From contig JAGXHG010000004.1 of NCBI GenBank assembly GCA_024636345.1, positions 62,001 through 126,000 on the forward strand: a DNA stretch of 64,000 nt, in the 5' to 3' direction. The notes beneath the pieces were generated by a model, which worked only from the letters and a program-made list of their open reading frames with translations, had not been told where the DNA came from and searched no databases. The position numbers and the translations under genes are program-made. This document shows, piece after piece, positions 54,412 through 63,155 of this stretch (within the stretch, counting starts at the first letter, position 1; the number at the start of each line of letters is the position of its first letter). The stretch is from Desulfobulbaceae bacterium. GTDB taxonomy: Bacteria > Desulfobacterota > Desulfobulbia > Desulfobulbales > Desulfocapsaceae.

Positions 54412-55335
54412 ATGAAGCAAAAATTTCTGAAATCTATCGTATGCCTTTGTCTCTTGCTCCCCGCCTGCAACAACCAGCAGGAAGGCACGACCAATAACCC
54501 CACCACTGAAAAAGCAACACCTGCAGCAAGCACCGATATCTCAAAGACTCCAGCTCCGGCTGCTAGTGCACCACAGGGCAATACCACCAGCGGCACCGTG
54601 CTGGAAACCATGAATGTCGGCGGATACACCTATCTGCAGGTAGATACCGGCAAAGTCCAGCAGTGGGTTGCCATCCCTGAAGCCAAGGTAAAGGCGGGCG
54701 ACAAGGTCTCTTATCATGACGGCATGGCCATGCCCAATTTCACCAGTAAATCATTGAACAGGACATTTGAATCCATCATATTTTCTTCCGGCCTTGTGGG
54801 CCAGGGAGCACCACAGGCAGGTCCTCATGGTATGAACAGCACAATGGAAAATGACACACCTAATCCTCATGCCGCAATGCCTGAAGCAGGTAAACCGGCA
54901 GGAGCTGATTCGTTTGCCAGCGCACTTCAAGCCGAAGCCCCCCCAGCCACCAAGCAGAATATGGATGCATCAGGAGGAAGCCTTGGAGCAATAGCCCCGT
55001 ATACCGAGATCAAGGTTGAAAAAGCAGCAGGAGAGAATGGATACAGCATAGAAGAGATCTTTGCCGACAACACCAAACTTGACGGCAAGACCATTCGTGT
55101 CCAAGGTAAAGTGGTAAAGTTCAGCCCCAACATCATGGGCAAAAACTGGATTCACCTCCAGGATGGTAGTGGAGACCCTTTAAAGAACACCCATGATCTG
55201 GTCATCACCACCAGCGTCGAACCACCAAAAGGCAAAGAAGTAATCACTGTAGAAGGGATTGTGAGGGCCAATAAGGATTTTGGCGCTGGATACAGCTATG
55301 TGGTCATTGTTGAAGAGGCAAAGATCATACAATAA
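54412..55335 (+). CDS. Lipoprotein with two OB-fold-like domains (NrfJ-related type)
   Basis: 307 residues from the ATG at 54412, chosen for GAGGGA upstream; an in-frame ATG lies 15 nt before. Lipobox LLPAC (Cys about 18) is followed by a Thr/Pro/Ala linker and an OB-like domain (about 60-130; GTVLETMNVGGYTYLQVDTG and VAIPEAKVKAGDKVSYHDGM). After a low-complexity stretch comes a second OB-like domain (about 205-300; GKTIRVQGKVVKFSPNIMGK and NWIHLQDGSG). This pattern resembles proteins near nitrite/c-type cytochrome systems, but no such genes are here, so the function is open. Confidence 0.7.
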   Translation: MKQKFLKSIVCLCLLLPACNNQQEGTTNNPTTEKATPAASTDISKTPAPAASAPQGNTTSGTVLETMNVGGYTYLQVDTGKVQQWVAIPEAKVKAGDKVSYHDGMAMPNFTSKSLNRTFESIIFSSGLVGQGAPQAGPHGMNSTMENDTPNPHAAMPEAGKPAGADSFASALQAEAPPATKQNMDASGGSLGAIAPYTEIKVEKAAGENGYSIEEIFADNTKLDGKTIRVQGKVVKFSPNIMGKNWIHLQDGSGDPLKNTHDLVITTSVEPPKGKEVITVEGIVRANKDFGAGYSYVVIVEEAKIIQ

Positions 55336-55356
55336 CAGCCTTGGACTTCTTTCCCA

Positions 55357-56322
55357 ATGCGTATCGCCATCGTAGGTCCAGGAGCCTTGGGTTGTCTGTT
55401 TGCCTCTCTTCTTTCCCTAAAAAGACAGAGCGACAAAGACAGCCTTCTGCTCCTTGACCATAACCGCGAACGGGCAGCCCTGCTAAACAAGCAAGGGATC
55501 ATCTACGAGACAGACAGCAAACAGGATCGAGCCATGATTCCTGTCTCCGTTGAGCTGGAGCCCTTGGCGCTCAGCCTCAGACCGATGGACGTCGTTCTCT
55601 TCTGTGTTAAATCTCACGATCTGCAGCGCTGTCTGCAATCTTATTTACCCCTGCTGTCTCCCCAGACACTTCTTGTATTCCTGCAAAACGGGATCGGCCA
55701 TCTCGACATTCAGGGACGGCTGAATGTTTCCAGCACTCCGGCCTTTGCCAGCAGCTCTGAAGGAGCCACGCTGCTAAGCCCAGGTCATGTCCTGCACGCG
55801 GGCAGGGGCAGAACACACCTGGGTTTTCTCCAGAGCCCCGTAGCCTTGCAACAACAACAGCTGGAAAAACTTGTTCTGAATCTTCAAGAAGCAGGCATTG
55901 AGGCCTCTCTGTCTAAAGACATTCGCAGCCATCTTTGGGCCAAACTCTTCATAAATGCCGGGATCAACCCGCTCACCGCCCTTTACAACCGTACCAACGG
56001 CCAGCTTCTTACCTCCTGCGCCGCCCGAGGCAGACTTAAAAATATTGTCAGAGAGGCAGAGGCTGTGGCCAAGGGCTGCAAGATTACCATTAACGTTGAC
56101 CCGGTACAGGCTACCATTGCCGTCTGTAAAAGTACGGCCAGGAACATCTCCTCCATGCTCCAGGACCGGCGCAATAAGCGGCTAACCGAGATTGATGCCA
56201 TCAACGGCGCAGTGGTCAGAGAAGGAAAAAGACTTGGCATCGCCACCCCATTCAACGACGAAGTGGTGGAGCAAATAAAAAAGATGGAAAATGAATACAA
56301 CTTAGGGACCGCTACGAAATAG
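55357..56322 (+). CDS. panE: 2-dehydropantoate 2-reductase (ketopantoate reductase)
   Basis: 321 residues. It reduces ketopantoate to pantoate with NADPH for coenzyme A synthesis. The Rossmann motif IAIVGPGALGCLFASLLS (about 3-20) carries the GxGxxG variant of the family, VLFCVKSHD (about 80-88) is the conserved strand, LQNGIG (about 108-113) the nucleotide loop, and the catalytic Lys is in LWAKLFINAGINPLTAL (about 191-207). The last residues, GTATK, come from a repeat-family element at 56306. It follows the lipoprotein gene by 21 bp, so co-transcription is likely. Confidence 0.85.
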   Translation: MRIAIVGPGALGCLFASLLSLKRQSDKDSLLLLDHNRERAALLNKQGIIYETDSKQDRAMIPVSVELEPLALSLRPMDVVLFCVKSHDLQRCLQSYLPLLSPQTLLVFLQNGIGHLDIQGRLNVSSTPAFASSSEGATLLSPGHVLHAGRGRTHLGFLQSPVALQQQQLEKLVLNLQEAGIEASLSKDIRSHLWAKLFINAGINPLTALYNRTNGQLLTSCAARGRLKNIVREAEAVAKGCKITINVDPVQATIAVCKSTARNISSMLQDRRNKRLTEIDAINGAVVREGKRLGIATPFNDEVVEQIKKMENEYNLGTATK

Positions 56323-56360
56323 CCATTACACTCGTGACTTTTTTGTTACGATGGCCCGGG
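56306..56360. repeat. 3'-end repeat family member at the end of panE
   Basis: GGGACCGCTACGAAATAGCC supplies the panE stop and resembles the ends at 62336 (GGAGCCGTACGAAATAATC), 57665 and 2398. TTTTTTGTTACGATGGCCC then gives the partner arm. Confidence 0.5.
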
Positions 56361-56460
56361 ATGGATGAAGAGCGACCGGTTCCTTATGTTGGTTACAGTA
56401 TTTCAATGTTGTGATTATTTTTTTAAGAAACAGCCGGAACAAGGCAAGGACAGAAAAGAG

Positions 56461-57033
56461 ATGAAGATCCAAAGCGGAGAGATTGGTTTTGACCTGGACG
56501 GAGTTATTGCCGATACGGCTGAGGCCTTTATCCGTCTGGCTTGCAAGGAGCATGCCTTCTGCTCTTTTACCCTGGAAGAGATCACCACCTTCCAGGTGGA
56601 AGATTGTCTGAATATCCCCATCGCGGTGGTGGAGGAGATCTTTAACACTATCCTCCACGATTCTCTGGCAACGGGTCTGCAACCCATGGAAGGAGCCGTG
56701 GAGGTCATCACGGAAATGACCTCAGCCGCGCCGGTGACCATCATCACTGCCCGCTCGCTGCAACAACCCGTGGAAGATTGGCTGCAACATTTCTTCCCCG
56801 CCGCCGTCTGTGCCAATATCCGTCTGGTGGCCATGGGCCGTCACGATGACAAGGCACGCTACATCCACGAACACAGACTCCGTTATTTTGTAGATGATCG
56901 GGCCGAGACCTGCCTGCAACTGGCGGATATGGCCATCACTCCATTTGTTTTTTCCCAACCATGGAATCAGGGGAAGCATGATCTGCACAGTGTGGGGAGC
57001 TGGCAGGAGATCCACGCCATGCTGGCCCTTTAA
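56461..57033 (+). CDS. HAD-superfamily phosphatase (5'(3')-nucleotidase-like)
   Basis: 190 residues from the ATG at 56461, which begins the first beta strand (MKIQSGEIGFDLDGVIADTA). Catalytic Asp residues are in FDLDGV (about 9-14); motif II is VTIITARS (about 88-95) and motif IV FVDDRAETC (about 141-149). It is a small phosphohydrolase, probably nucleotide or sugar phosphate. The open frame upstream to 56365 has no support. Confidence 0.75.
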   Translation: MKIQSGEIGFDLDGVIADTAEAFIRLACKEHAFCSFTLEEITTFQVEDCLNIPIAVVEEIFNTILHDSLATGLQPMEGAVEVITEMTSAAPVTIITARSLQQPVEDWLQHFFPAAVCANIRLVAMGRHDDKARYIHEHRLRYFVDDRAETCLQLADMAITPFVFSQPWNQGKHDLHSVGSWQEIHAMLAL

Positions 57034-57125
57034 ACCGGAATATCAACAAATTCCATACAGCATAAACTAAACTCATCTCCTGCCGAGGTGTTGAGAAAAA
57101 ATATGCCAGCGTACAACGAACACTC

Positions 57126-57572
57126 ATGAACTGTCCTCACTGCCACACCGAGATCCCCGTTTTTCGTAATCCGATTCCCACCATCGATATTATCATCGAG
57201 ATTGAGGAAGAAATCGTGCTCATCAAACGGAAAAACCCGCCATACGGCTGGGCATTGCCGGGCGGGTTTGTCGATTATGGTGAGTCATACGAACATGCTG
57301 CACTACGTGAAGCAGTTGAAGAAACCGGACTTGCAGTGCAGAACCTGACTCAGTTCCACACCTATTCCGATCCTGGCCGCGATCCACGGCTACATACGGC
57401 CTCAACTGTCTTTATCGGCCAGGCCCGCAATAAACCCAAAGCAGGGGATGACGCGGCAGAGGCCGAATTATTTTCAGAAAAAAATCTCCCTGATCTGGTC
57501 TTTGATCATGCCAGAATCCTGGCGGATTATTTCGCAGCCAGAAGAATCAAGGCAGCCATCAAGCCGCTATGA
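57126..57572 (+). CDS. Nudix hydrolase with N-terminal Cys pair
   Basis: 148 residues. [10 protein letters not shown] at the start is a CPHC pair. The Nudix box is [20 protein letters not shown] (about 46-65) followed by ETGL. Such proteins remove nucleoside diphosphates from metabolites, and ADP-ribose or NADH are common. Substrate unknown. Confidence 0.88.
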   Translation: MNCPHCHTEIPVFRNPIPTIDIIIEIEEEIVLIKRKNPPYGWALPGGFVDYGESYEHAALREAVEETGLAVQNLTQFHTYSDPGRDPRLHTASTVFIGQARNKPKAGDDAAEAELFSEKNLPDLVFDHARILADYFAARRIKAAIKPL

Positions 57573-57605
57573 AAAAAGTAGCATGGCCATCTGCTATTAA
57601 AAATA

Positions 57606-57667
57606 ACGGCATCACAAGCCGTAACAAAAGAATTTGAAAAAGTTTAATTCCTTCGTCGCGGCTCCTA
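57606..57667. repeat. 3'-end repeat family member (inverted repeat) after the candidate selenoprotein gene
   Basis: On the minus strand, GAGCCGCGACGAAGGAATT pairs with ATTCTTTTGTTACGGCTTG around AAACTTTTTCAA. It begins at the TAG stop of the small ORF and matches the end motif at 2398 and 62336. Confidence 0.6.
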
Positions 57668-57826
57668 AAAAATAGTCCGCAGGATCCAGAAAACAACAAA
57701 CCCCATACCTATGGAGCCGTAAAGCATCAGTCAGGGGATACAATCACTGCCATATTTCCTGGCAATGAACCCGAAGGTAGCCACCCCAATCAATCCGGCG
57801 ACGATAAAAATAAGTAGATCCTTCAT
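57665..57826 (-). CDS. Candidate 53-residue membrane selenoprotein with CxxU motif (in-frame TGA)
   Basis: It starts at ATG 57826, 10 bp after the typA stop. A first transmembrane segment (LLIFIVAGLIGVATFGFIA, about 4-22) is followed by RKYGSDCIP and an in-frame TGA at 57731-57733. The frame then stays open through a second hydrophobic segment (LMLYGSIGMGFVVFWILRTI) to TAG at 57665. Read through as selenocysteine, this gives C-I-P-U, a CxxU redox motif between two helices. In the RNA, CUCCAU/AUGGGG (with GU pairs extending it) forms a hairpin with AGGU loop about 21 nt after the UGA, as bacterial SECIS elements do. Alternatives are a nonsense-mutated gene, or a 31-residue protein. Confidence 0.5.
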
Positions 57827-57835
57827 TCCCTGGCA

Positions 57836-59638
57836 TTACCCCCTGATCCGCACGTCACTTTTTTTCCGCAGCCGGATTGATTTCGGTGTTACCTCAACCA
57901 ATTCATCATCATTGATATAGGCAATACAATCTTCCAGAGTCAGAGCCCGAGGAGGAGTCAGGATTATCGCCTCGTCCGTACCGGAGGCCCGCATATTAGT
58001 CAGTTTCTTGCCCTTACCCGGATTGACCACCATGTCTCCGCCACGAGAACTTTCGCCAATGATCTGTCCCGTGTACAAGGGCGCACCAGGATGAATAAAG
58101 AGCGTACCCCGCTCCTGAAGACTGAATAGGGCGTAAGCCACGGCAGTACAAGGATCCTTAACCAGTAACACCCCATTGAGCCGGTTTTTTATCTCCCCGG
58201 CATAAGGACCATACTCAGCAAAGACATAGCTCATCATCCCCATGCCTTTGGTATCGGTCATGAACTCGGAACGGTAGCCCAGCAGACCGCGGGTCGGGAT
58301 TTTGAATACCATCCGCATCATCCCGCCATGACCTGTGCTCATCTCTTCCATCTGCCCCTTCAGTCTACCCAGCTTTTCAATAACCGCCCCCTGATACTTT
58401 TCGTCCACATCAATAGTAAGCGACTCGAAAGGTTCCATGATTTTGCCATTTTCCTCTTTCATGATTACCTGCGGCCGGGTCACCTGAAGCTCATAGTCTT
58501 CACGGCGCATCTTCTCAATGAGAATGGAGAGATGGAGCTCACCACGACCGGATACCCGGTAGCCGACCGCATCAGTCAACGGCTCATAATGGAGCGCCAC
58601 ATCGGAAAGGACCTCACGGGCAAGGCGCTCTTCAATATGTCTAGAGGTCACAAACTTCCCCTCTTTACCGGCAAAGGGTGAATCATTGGGGATAAAATTC
58701 ATGGAGATGGTGGGCGGATCAATGGCGACCAAGGGCAGAGGCATTGGCTTGTCCAGATCAGTAAAGGTCACCCCCACGGTCACATCATCCATGCCGGCAA
58801 CGGCTATAATTTCACCGACACCAGCGCTGTCGATGGGCACCTTGCCATCAGATTCAAAACGATAGATCTTGGAGATCCGCACCGGCTTGATAGTGCCATC
58901 ACGACGAGCCACTGCCAAGGGCTGATTAATGGCGATAGTACCATTAATCACCTTACCAATACCCAAACGTCCAAGATACTGGGAATAATCAATGGTGCTT
59001 ATCTGCAACTGCAAGGGAGCATCCGGCGACCCTGTAGGGGCCGGGATATGCTCGGTGATCATCTTGGAAATGATCTGCATCCCCATGCCGCCCTCTATTG
59101 GGTCATCAGGATCTGCCATGGCATACCCATCCTTGGCCGAGGCATAGACAACGGGAAAATCAAGGACATCGTCCGGGGCATCGAGTTTAACAAAAAGGTC
59201 AAATACCTGATCGAGAACCCATGGACAGCGCGCCGCTGGTTTATCTATTTTATTGATAACAACAATAACCGGGAGTTTATTTTCCAAGGCCTTTTTGAGG
59301 ACAAAATAGGTCTGAGGCATGGGCCCTTCCTGGGCATCGACCAGCAACAGCGCACCGTCAGCCATACGCAACACCCGCTCAACCTGGCCGCCGAAATCGG
59401 CATGGCCCGGGGTATCAATGATATTAATGGAAAAGTCTTCGTACTGATACGAGCCATTTTTGGCTGTAATGGTAATACCTCGTTCACGCTCCAGATCTCC
59501 GGAATCCATGAGTCTTTCAGCCACATCCTGATTATCACGGAACATCCCGGAATATTTGAAAAGCTGATCAACCAGTGTGGTCTTGCCATGGTCAACATGG
59601 GCGATAATAGCCACGTTACGAATTTTTTCCTGTTTCAT
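57836..59638 (-). CDS. typA: Translational GTPase TypA/BipA
   Basis: 600 residues from the ATG at 59638, preferred over an upstream TTG at 59665. It binds ribosomes and aids assembly or stress translation. G1 is IAHVDHGKTTLVDQ (about 9-22), G2 RGITITAKN, G3 DTPGHADFGG (about 71-80) and G4 NKID (about 126-129). The EF-G-like domains III and V and the BipA-specific C-terminus (SSRGGDMVVNPGKGKKLTNM, from about 526) follow. A terminator-like hairpin lies only 25-65 nt upstream (59663-59700), so transcription must read past it. Confidence 0.95.
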   Translation of the reverse strand: MKQEKIRNVAIIAHVDHGKTTLVDQLFKYSGMFRDNQDVAERLMDSGDLERERGITITAKNGSYQYEDFSINIIDTPGHADFGGQVERVLRMADGALLLVDAQEGPMPQTYFVLKKALENKLPVIVVINKIDKPAARCPWVLDQVFDLFVKLDAPDDVLDFPVVYASAKDGYAMADPDDPIEGGMGMQIISKMITEHIPAPTGSPDAPLQLQISTIDYSQYLGRLGIGKVINGTIAINQPLAVARRDGTIKPVRISKIYRFESDGKVPIDSAGVGEIIAVAGMDDVTVGVTFTDLDKPMPLPLVAIDPPTISMNFIPNDSPFAGKEGKFVTSRHIEERLAREVLSDVALHYEPLTDAVGYRVSGRGELHLSILIEKMRREDYELQVTRPQVIMKEENGKIMEPFESLTIDVDEKYQGAVIEKLGRLKGQMEEMSTGHGGMMRMVFKIPTRGLLGYRSEFMTDTKGMGMMSYVFAEYGPYAGEIKNRLNGVLLVKDPCTAVAYALFSLQERGTLFIHPGAPLYTGQIIGESSRGGDMVVNPGKGKKLTNMRASGTDEAIILTPPRALTLEDCIAYINDDELVEVTPKSIRLRKKSDVRIRG

Positions 59639-59662
59639 TTCCTCTTCCCTGACCCCTTGGAT

Positions 59663-59700
59663 CAAAATAAAAAAAGCACCCGTAAAAAGACGAGTGCTTA
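59663..59700 (-). terminator. Intrinsic-terminator-like hairpin in the typA leader
   Basis: On the minus strand AAGCACTCGT/ACGGGTGCTT (10 bp with one G-U) surrounds CTTTTT and is followed by TTTTTTTATTTT. The structure ends about 25 nt before the typA start, so it either ends the helicase transcript or attenuates typA. Confidence 0.7.
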
Positions 59701-59943
59701 CCGATTATGACTCATGTAAACGCAATACAATGATGGATTCACAAGAACACAAACACACCTGGCAACAGTTTCAATTACTGTTGACACTACGGATAGATAG
59801 GCTAACAAATACCTCAATAACCATACAAATCGCTGGTACTGAGCAAGCACCCAAATCCCCGTAGCAATACTCACAAAAAACTCTTCTTATACCAGAGAAG
59901 CGCTTGCCTTGCAAGGAAATAGCTAAAAGAGCGACAAAACCAC

Positions 59944-61293
59944 CTATAAAGCAGCCAGGACCTTCCTTCGGCTCTCCGCTGAACGTCGCAACACAGGCAT
60001 CAATTCATCCACATAATCATAGACCTGGGCGGATTTTCCGGCAGCAGGCCGCATGATCCGTCCCAGAACCTGAAGCAGTCGGCCTTCGAAGGTAATAGGC
60101 GTGGTCAAAAAAAGTGTACTCAAACCGGCACAGTCAAAACCTTCACCAATGAGCTGCAGAGTGGCCACCAGAACCCGCAGGTCTCCATTCTGGACATCCT
60201 TAACAATCTGAGACCTCTGGTCAGGTGGGGTCTGGCCGGTGAGCAGAGCCACACTCTGGCCCCTCTGGGCAAGCTGTTCTGCTAACACCTCACAGTGACT
60301 GACTCGATCAGAGACCACAAGCAGGACCCCGGTTGTGGCACTGCCTGCCGCCTGAATAACATCCTCGACAATCTGCAGATTTCTGCCTTGATGAGAGGCA
60401 AGGGCGCTAATCAGGGACTGATAATCACCGCGATAATGATGGGCAAAGAGCGTGGGACGCCGGATCAGTTCAGGTTTAACAATAGCGCCCGAGGCCTGCA
60501 ACTGGGCCTGATCGACCTGATGAATCCGGTCTCCCATAAAAATGGAGATCAACCTGGTGGTTCCCTCATCACTCCTGAAGGCAGTGGCGGAAAGGCCCAG
60601 CAGATAATGACAGTCAAAACGGCTGACCACATCAGTAAACAAGGCCGCCGGCACTCGATGACATTCATCGACAACGAGATGGCCGAACAAGGGTGCCAAG
60701 TCATCCACCCTTTTGCGGACGCTGTTGACAATAGCCACGGTGACCGGTTGAATATCAAGACACCCATCACCAATGAGACCGACACTCCGGCCGAGGAACT
60801 CCTGGGTCCGCTGCTGCCACTGGTATAACAACTCTTTGGTATGAACAATAATCAGGCTTGGCTGTCTGCGGGCGGCAATAATGGCCAAGGCCATGACCGT
60901 CTTCCCGCTGCCGGTCCCAGCCTCAAGAACGCCAAATGAACGGCTTGCAACCTGGCCCACGGCAAGCTCCTGATAGGGGCGCAGGGAACCGCTGAAGGAA
61001 AAATTCACTTCCGCCAGCAAACGCCGTTGCTCAACTATCTGCGGCGACTCCTGCATATGCTCCCGACAGAGGAGAATTGCCTGATTGGCAAATCCTCGGG
61101 GGAAAGTGAGGCCGGTGGGGACCGGCTCATAATACTTCAAAAATGGCTGTAACTTTTTCCCCACCCAGCGGCCATACCGTTTAGCTGAGGTATATTTTGG
61201 ATTATCAATTGTCAGTCGCTCTTTTATGGCCTTCTCGAGGGGAAGTGAGATGCCGGTAAGCAGGCAGTTCGATGACACCGTCAGGGTAAGCAT
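59944..61293 (-). CDS. XPB-like (SSL2-type) superfamily 2 DNA/RNA helicase
   Basis: 449 residues from the ATG at 61293; an upstream ATG at 61350 would place the terminator-like hairpin inside the coding region. Q-like motif LRPYQELAV, Walker A EAGTGSGKTVMAL (about 123-135), Walker B VVDECHRVPA with DECH, motif III LGLSATAFR, and motifs V/VI LIGEGFDC...QVLGRIMRP. It has the size and order of the short XPB-like helicases common in anaerobes; function unknown. No strong ribosome site. It diverges from the membrane protein gene at 61460. Confidence 0.85.
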   Translation of the reverse strand: MLTLTVSSNCLLTGISLPLEKAIKERLTIDNPKYTSAKRYGRWVGKKLQPFLKYYEPVPTGLTFPRGFANQAILLCREHMQESPQIVEQRRLLAEVNFSFSGSLRPYQELAVGQVASRSFGVLEAGTGSGKTVMALAIIAARRQPSLIIVHTKELLYQWQQRTQEFLGRSVGLIGDGCLDIQPVTVAIVNSVRKRVDDLAPLFGHLVVDECHRVPAALFTDVVSRFDCHYLLGLSATAFRSDEGTTRLISIFMGDRIHQVDQAQLQASGAIVKPELIRRPTLFAHHYRGDYQSLISALASHQGRNLQIVEDVIQAAGSATTGVLLVVSDRVSHCEVLAEQLAQRGQSVALLTGQTPPDQRSQIVKDVQNGDLRVLVATLQLIGEGFDCAGLSTLFLTTPITFEGRLLQVLGRIMRPAAGKSAQVYDYVDELMPVLRRSAESRRKVLAAL

Positions 61294-61307
61294 AGAAAAC
61301 CATAAAT

Positions 61308-61347
61308 AAAAAAAGCCAGGATCAAATCTCGGAATTGACGCCTGGCT
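61308..61347 (-). terminator. Intrinsic-terminator-like hairpin immediately upstream of the helicase gene
   Basis: On the minus strand AGCCAGG (61341-61347) and CCTGGCT (61314-61320) form a 7-bp stem with a 20-nt loop, followed by TTTTTTATTTATGG. It lies 15 nt before ATG 61293. Confidence 0.5.
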
Positions 61348-61459
61348 CAAAAAAGAGTAAAAAAATCAAGGTGATTCATTCTATCCTTTACGAATCCGGC
61401 AACAAAGACGAGGAAACAACCACCATAAGCACACTCATTCAACCAACTATCCATTGACC

Positions 61460-62344
61460 GTGCCCAACACCCTCGTCCATATCGGCATCCAGGGGCCGCT
61501 AAACAGTCTATTCGGCAAAGGGACAAGCCCCCAATGGATGCTGCTGGGCTGCATTATCCCCGATGTTCCTTGGATCTTGCAACGGATACTGAAGTTTGTT
61601 CCAGGCATTGATCCCTACACCCTGCGGCTCTACAGCCTGAATCAAGCCAGTCTTTTCTTCTGCCTCTTCATGGCCGCAGCCCTTGCCCTGAGTACCAGAA
61701 GATCTTTGCACATCTTTCTGCTCCTCAGCCTGAACTGTCTTCTCCATCTGCTTCTCGATGCCACCCAGATAAAGTGGGCAAACGGGGTCCAACTCCTGGT
61801 CCCGTTTTCATGGTCCATGCTCCGCTTTGACTGGTTCTGGCCGGAACACCTTTCCTCCTATGCAGCCACAATGGTCGGCCTGCTTTTCCTGGCATTCAAC
61901 TGGCGAAAAATAGCAGCCACTGATCTGGAGATCGCACGCCCGACAGCAGGAAAAATAACCATTATACTCTGCCTTCTGCTCTTTTACGGTGCCGGCCCTT
62001 TTCTTTTTTTCAAACAGGCACTTGCAGCAGACAATCATTTCTGTCGCACCCTGAAGGGTCAAAGCGACAGAGTAGGCAAGAACATAGAACTTGACCGGGT
62101 CCCTTTTTCCAGCGAAAGCATGAGCGTCAGACCATTCAGTGGAAAGACATTCACCCTGCACGGCCAACTCCCTGACACCAGCGGCCTCATCTCGGTCCAA
62201 GGATATTTTATCGACACCGACACCATCCACGTGACAAGATACCACCAGCATAACCAATACAGGACAATGACCACATCCCTTGGACTCCTGCTGATCGCAG
62301 CCTTATGGTTTCATTCCCTGATATTTAGGAGCCGTACGAAATAA
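61460..62344 (+). CDS. Polytopic membrane protein (DUF457/YdjM-like metal-dependent hydrolase type)
   Basis: 294 residues from the GTG at 61460, which gives MPNTLVHIGIQG as in the family; a TTG two codons earlier is also possible. His at LVHIG and the Asp/His pair in LLHLLLDATQIKWANG (about 94-109) resemble the metal-site residues of DUF457 proteins. Transmembrane segments lie near 47-66, 71-90, 125-140, 160-180 and 260-280; a periplasmic loop (about 190-260) is a small beta domain. The C-terminal RSRTK is encoded by a repeat element at 62336. Confidence 0.6.
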   Translation: MPNTLVHIGIQGPLNSLFGKGTSPQWMLLGCIIPDVPWILQRILKFVPGIDPYTLRLYSLNQASLFFCLFMAAALALSTRRSLHIFLLLSLNCLLHLLLDATQIKWANGVQLLVPFSWSMLRFDWFWPEHLSSYAATMVGLLFLAFNWRKIAATDLEIARPTAGKITIILCLLLFYGAGPFLFFKQALAADNHFCRTLKGQSDRVGKNIELDRVPFSSESMSVRPFSGKTFTLHGQLPDTSGLISVQGYFIDTDTIHVTRYHQHNQYRTMTTSLGLLLIAALWFHSLIFRSRTK

Positions 62345-62376
62345 TCTCTTTTTTTTTTGACCATTTCGTGGTTTCA
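62331..62376. repeat. 3'-end repeat family member at the end of the 61460 gene
   Basis: GGAGCCGTACGAAATAA contains the stop codon. After a T10 run, GACCATTTCGTGG gives the second arm. The T-run next to the hairpin would suit a terminator on the plus strand. Confidence 0.55.
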
Positions 62377-62464
62377 CAATTCAGATGACGCCTTATGATA
62401 TAACAACGGCCTATAAATTTTCGACACCAACCCAAGCACCCCCTCATCTACAAGGAGTCTTACA

Positions 62465-63106
62465 ATGATTCGTTCTACCTTCTGTATCCTGCTTCTGCTC
62501 AATCTTCTGCTGCCAGGCCACCTCTCTGCTTCAGCCAGCAAGATGATAACCCTCACCGTCCCGGACAGCGTTTTGAGTCAGGCCCTGGATAAATCCCTGC
62601 CGATTTCGGTTGACACCGAATCCAGCACCTTGAGCGGGGCCATCACCATTGTCAAGATCAGCAACCTCCAGATACACGACCAAGGGATTTCCTGCCGTAT
62701 CGCCCTCCATGGAGATGACATGCACCTCAATACTGAGATTGGCGGACATGTCATCAAACTCAAGGTCGGTTCTCTCCAACTGGACCTCCAGTGCAACGCA
62801 GTCCTGCGCTTTGACCCCGCCAGACAGATGCTCTATGTCAAACCGGTCATCAGCGACCTGAAGGCATCATCCACCGCCGCCCAGGGCGACATTGACGCCC
62901 TGCTCCTTGCCTTCCTGAATAACCGTGAGTTCCCGGTGAAGATGAAGCAGATGGAACCCCTCATTGCCGAAACCAGTGGTAAGACAATCAATATCAATAT
63001 GAATATTGTGGGCATCCACACCCGACAGGGAGTCCTGCAATTTGACATCATGCCCCAGATTCAGAGCACAAGCCATAGTACAAAAAAGAAACAAAAGAAC
63101 TTTTGA
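62465..63106 (+). CDS. Exported hypothetical protein (DUF1439-like)
   Basis: 213 residues with AAGGAG 8 nt before the ATG and a signal peptide (cleavage about SASASK). The mature part is a beta-rich domain with alternating strands (VPDSVLSQALDKSLPISVDT, LSGAITIVKISNLQIHDQG and VIKLKVGSLQLDLQCNAVLR) and a C-terminal helix, resembling DUF1439/LEA-like lipid-binding folds. This is a guess. It ends in a Lys-rich tail. Periplasmic; function unknown. Confidence 0.6.
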   Translation: MIRSTFCILLLLNLLLPGHLSASASKMITLTVPDSVLSQALDKSLPISVDTESSTLSGAITIVKISNLQIHDQGISCRIALHGDDMHLNTEIGGHVIKLKVGSLQLDLQCNAVLRFDPARQMLYVKPVISDLKASSTAAQGDIDALLLAFLNNREFPVKMKQMEPLIAETSGKTININMNIVGIHTRQGVLQFDIMPQIQSTSHSTKKKQKNF

Positions 63107-63155
63107 AAAAGCGCCCAGGAAATTTCCCTCTTCAGATAAAGAAAGCGTTGTTCCC

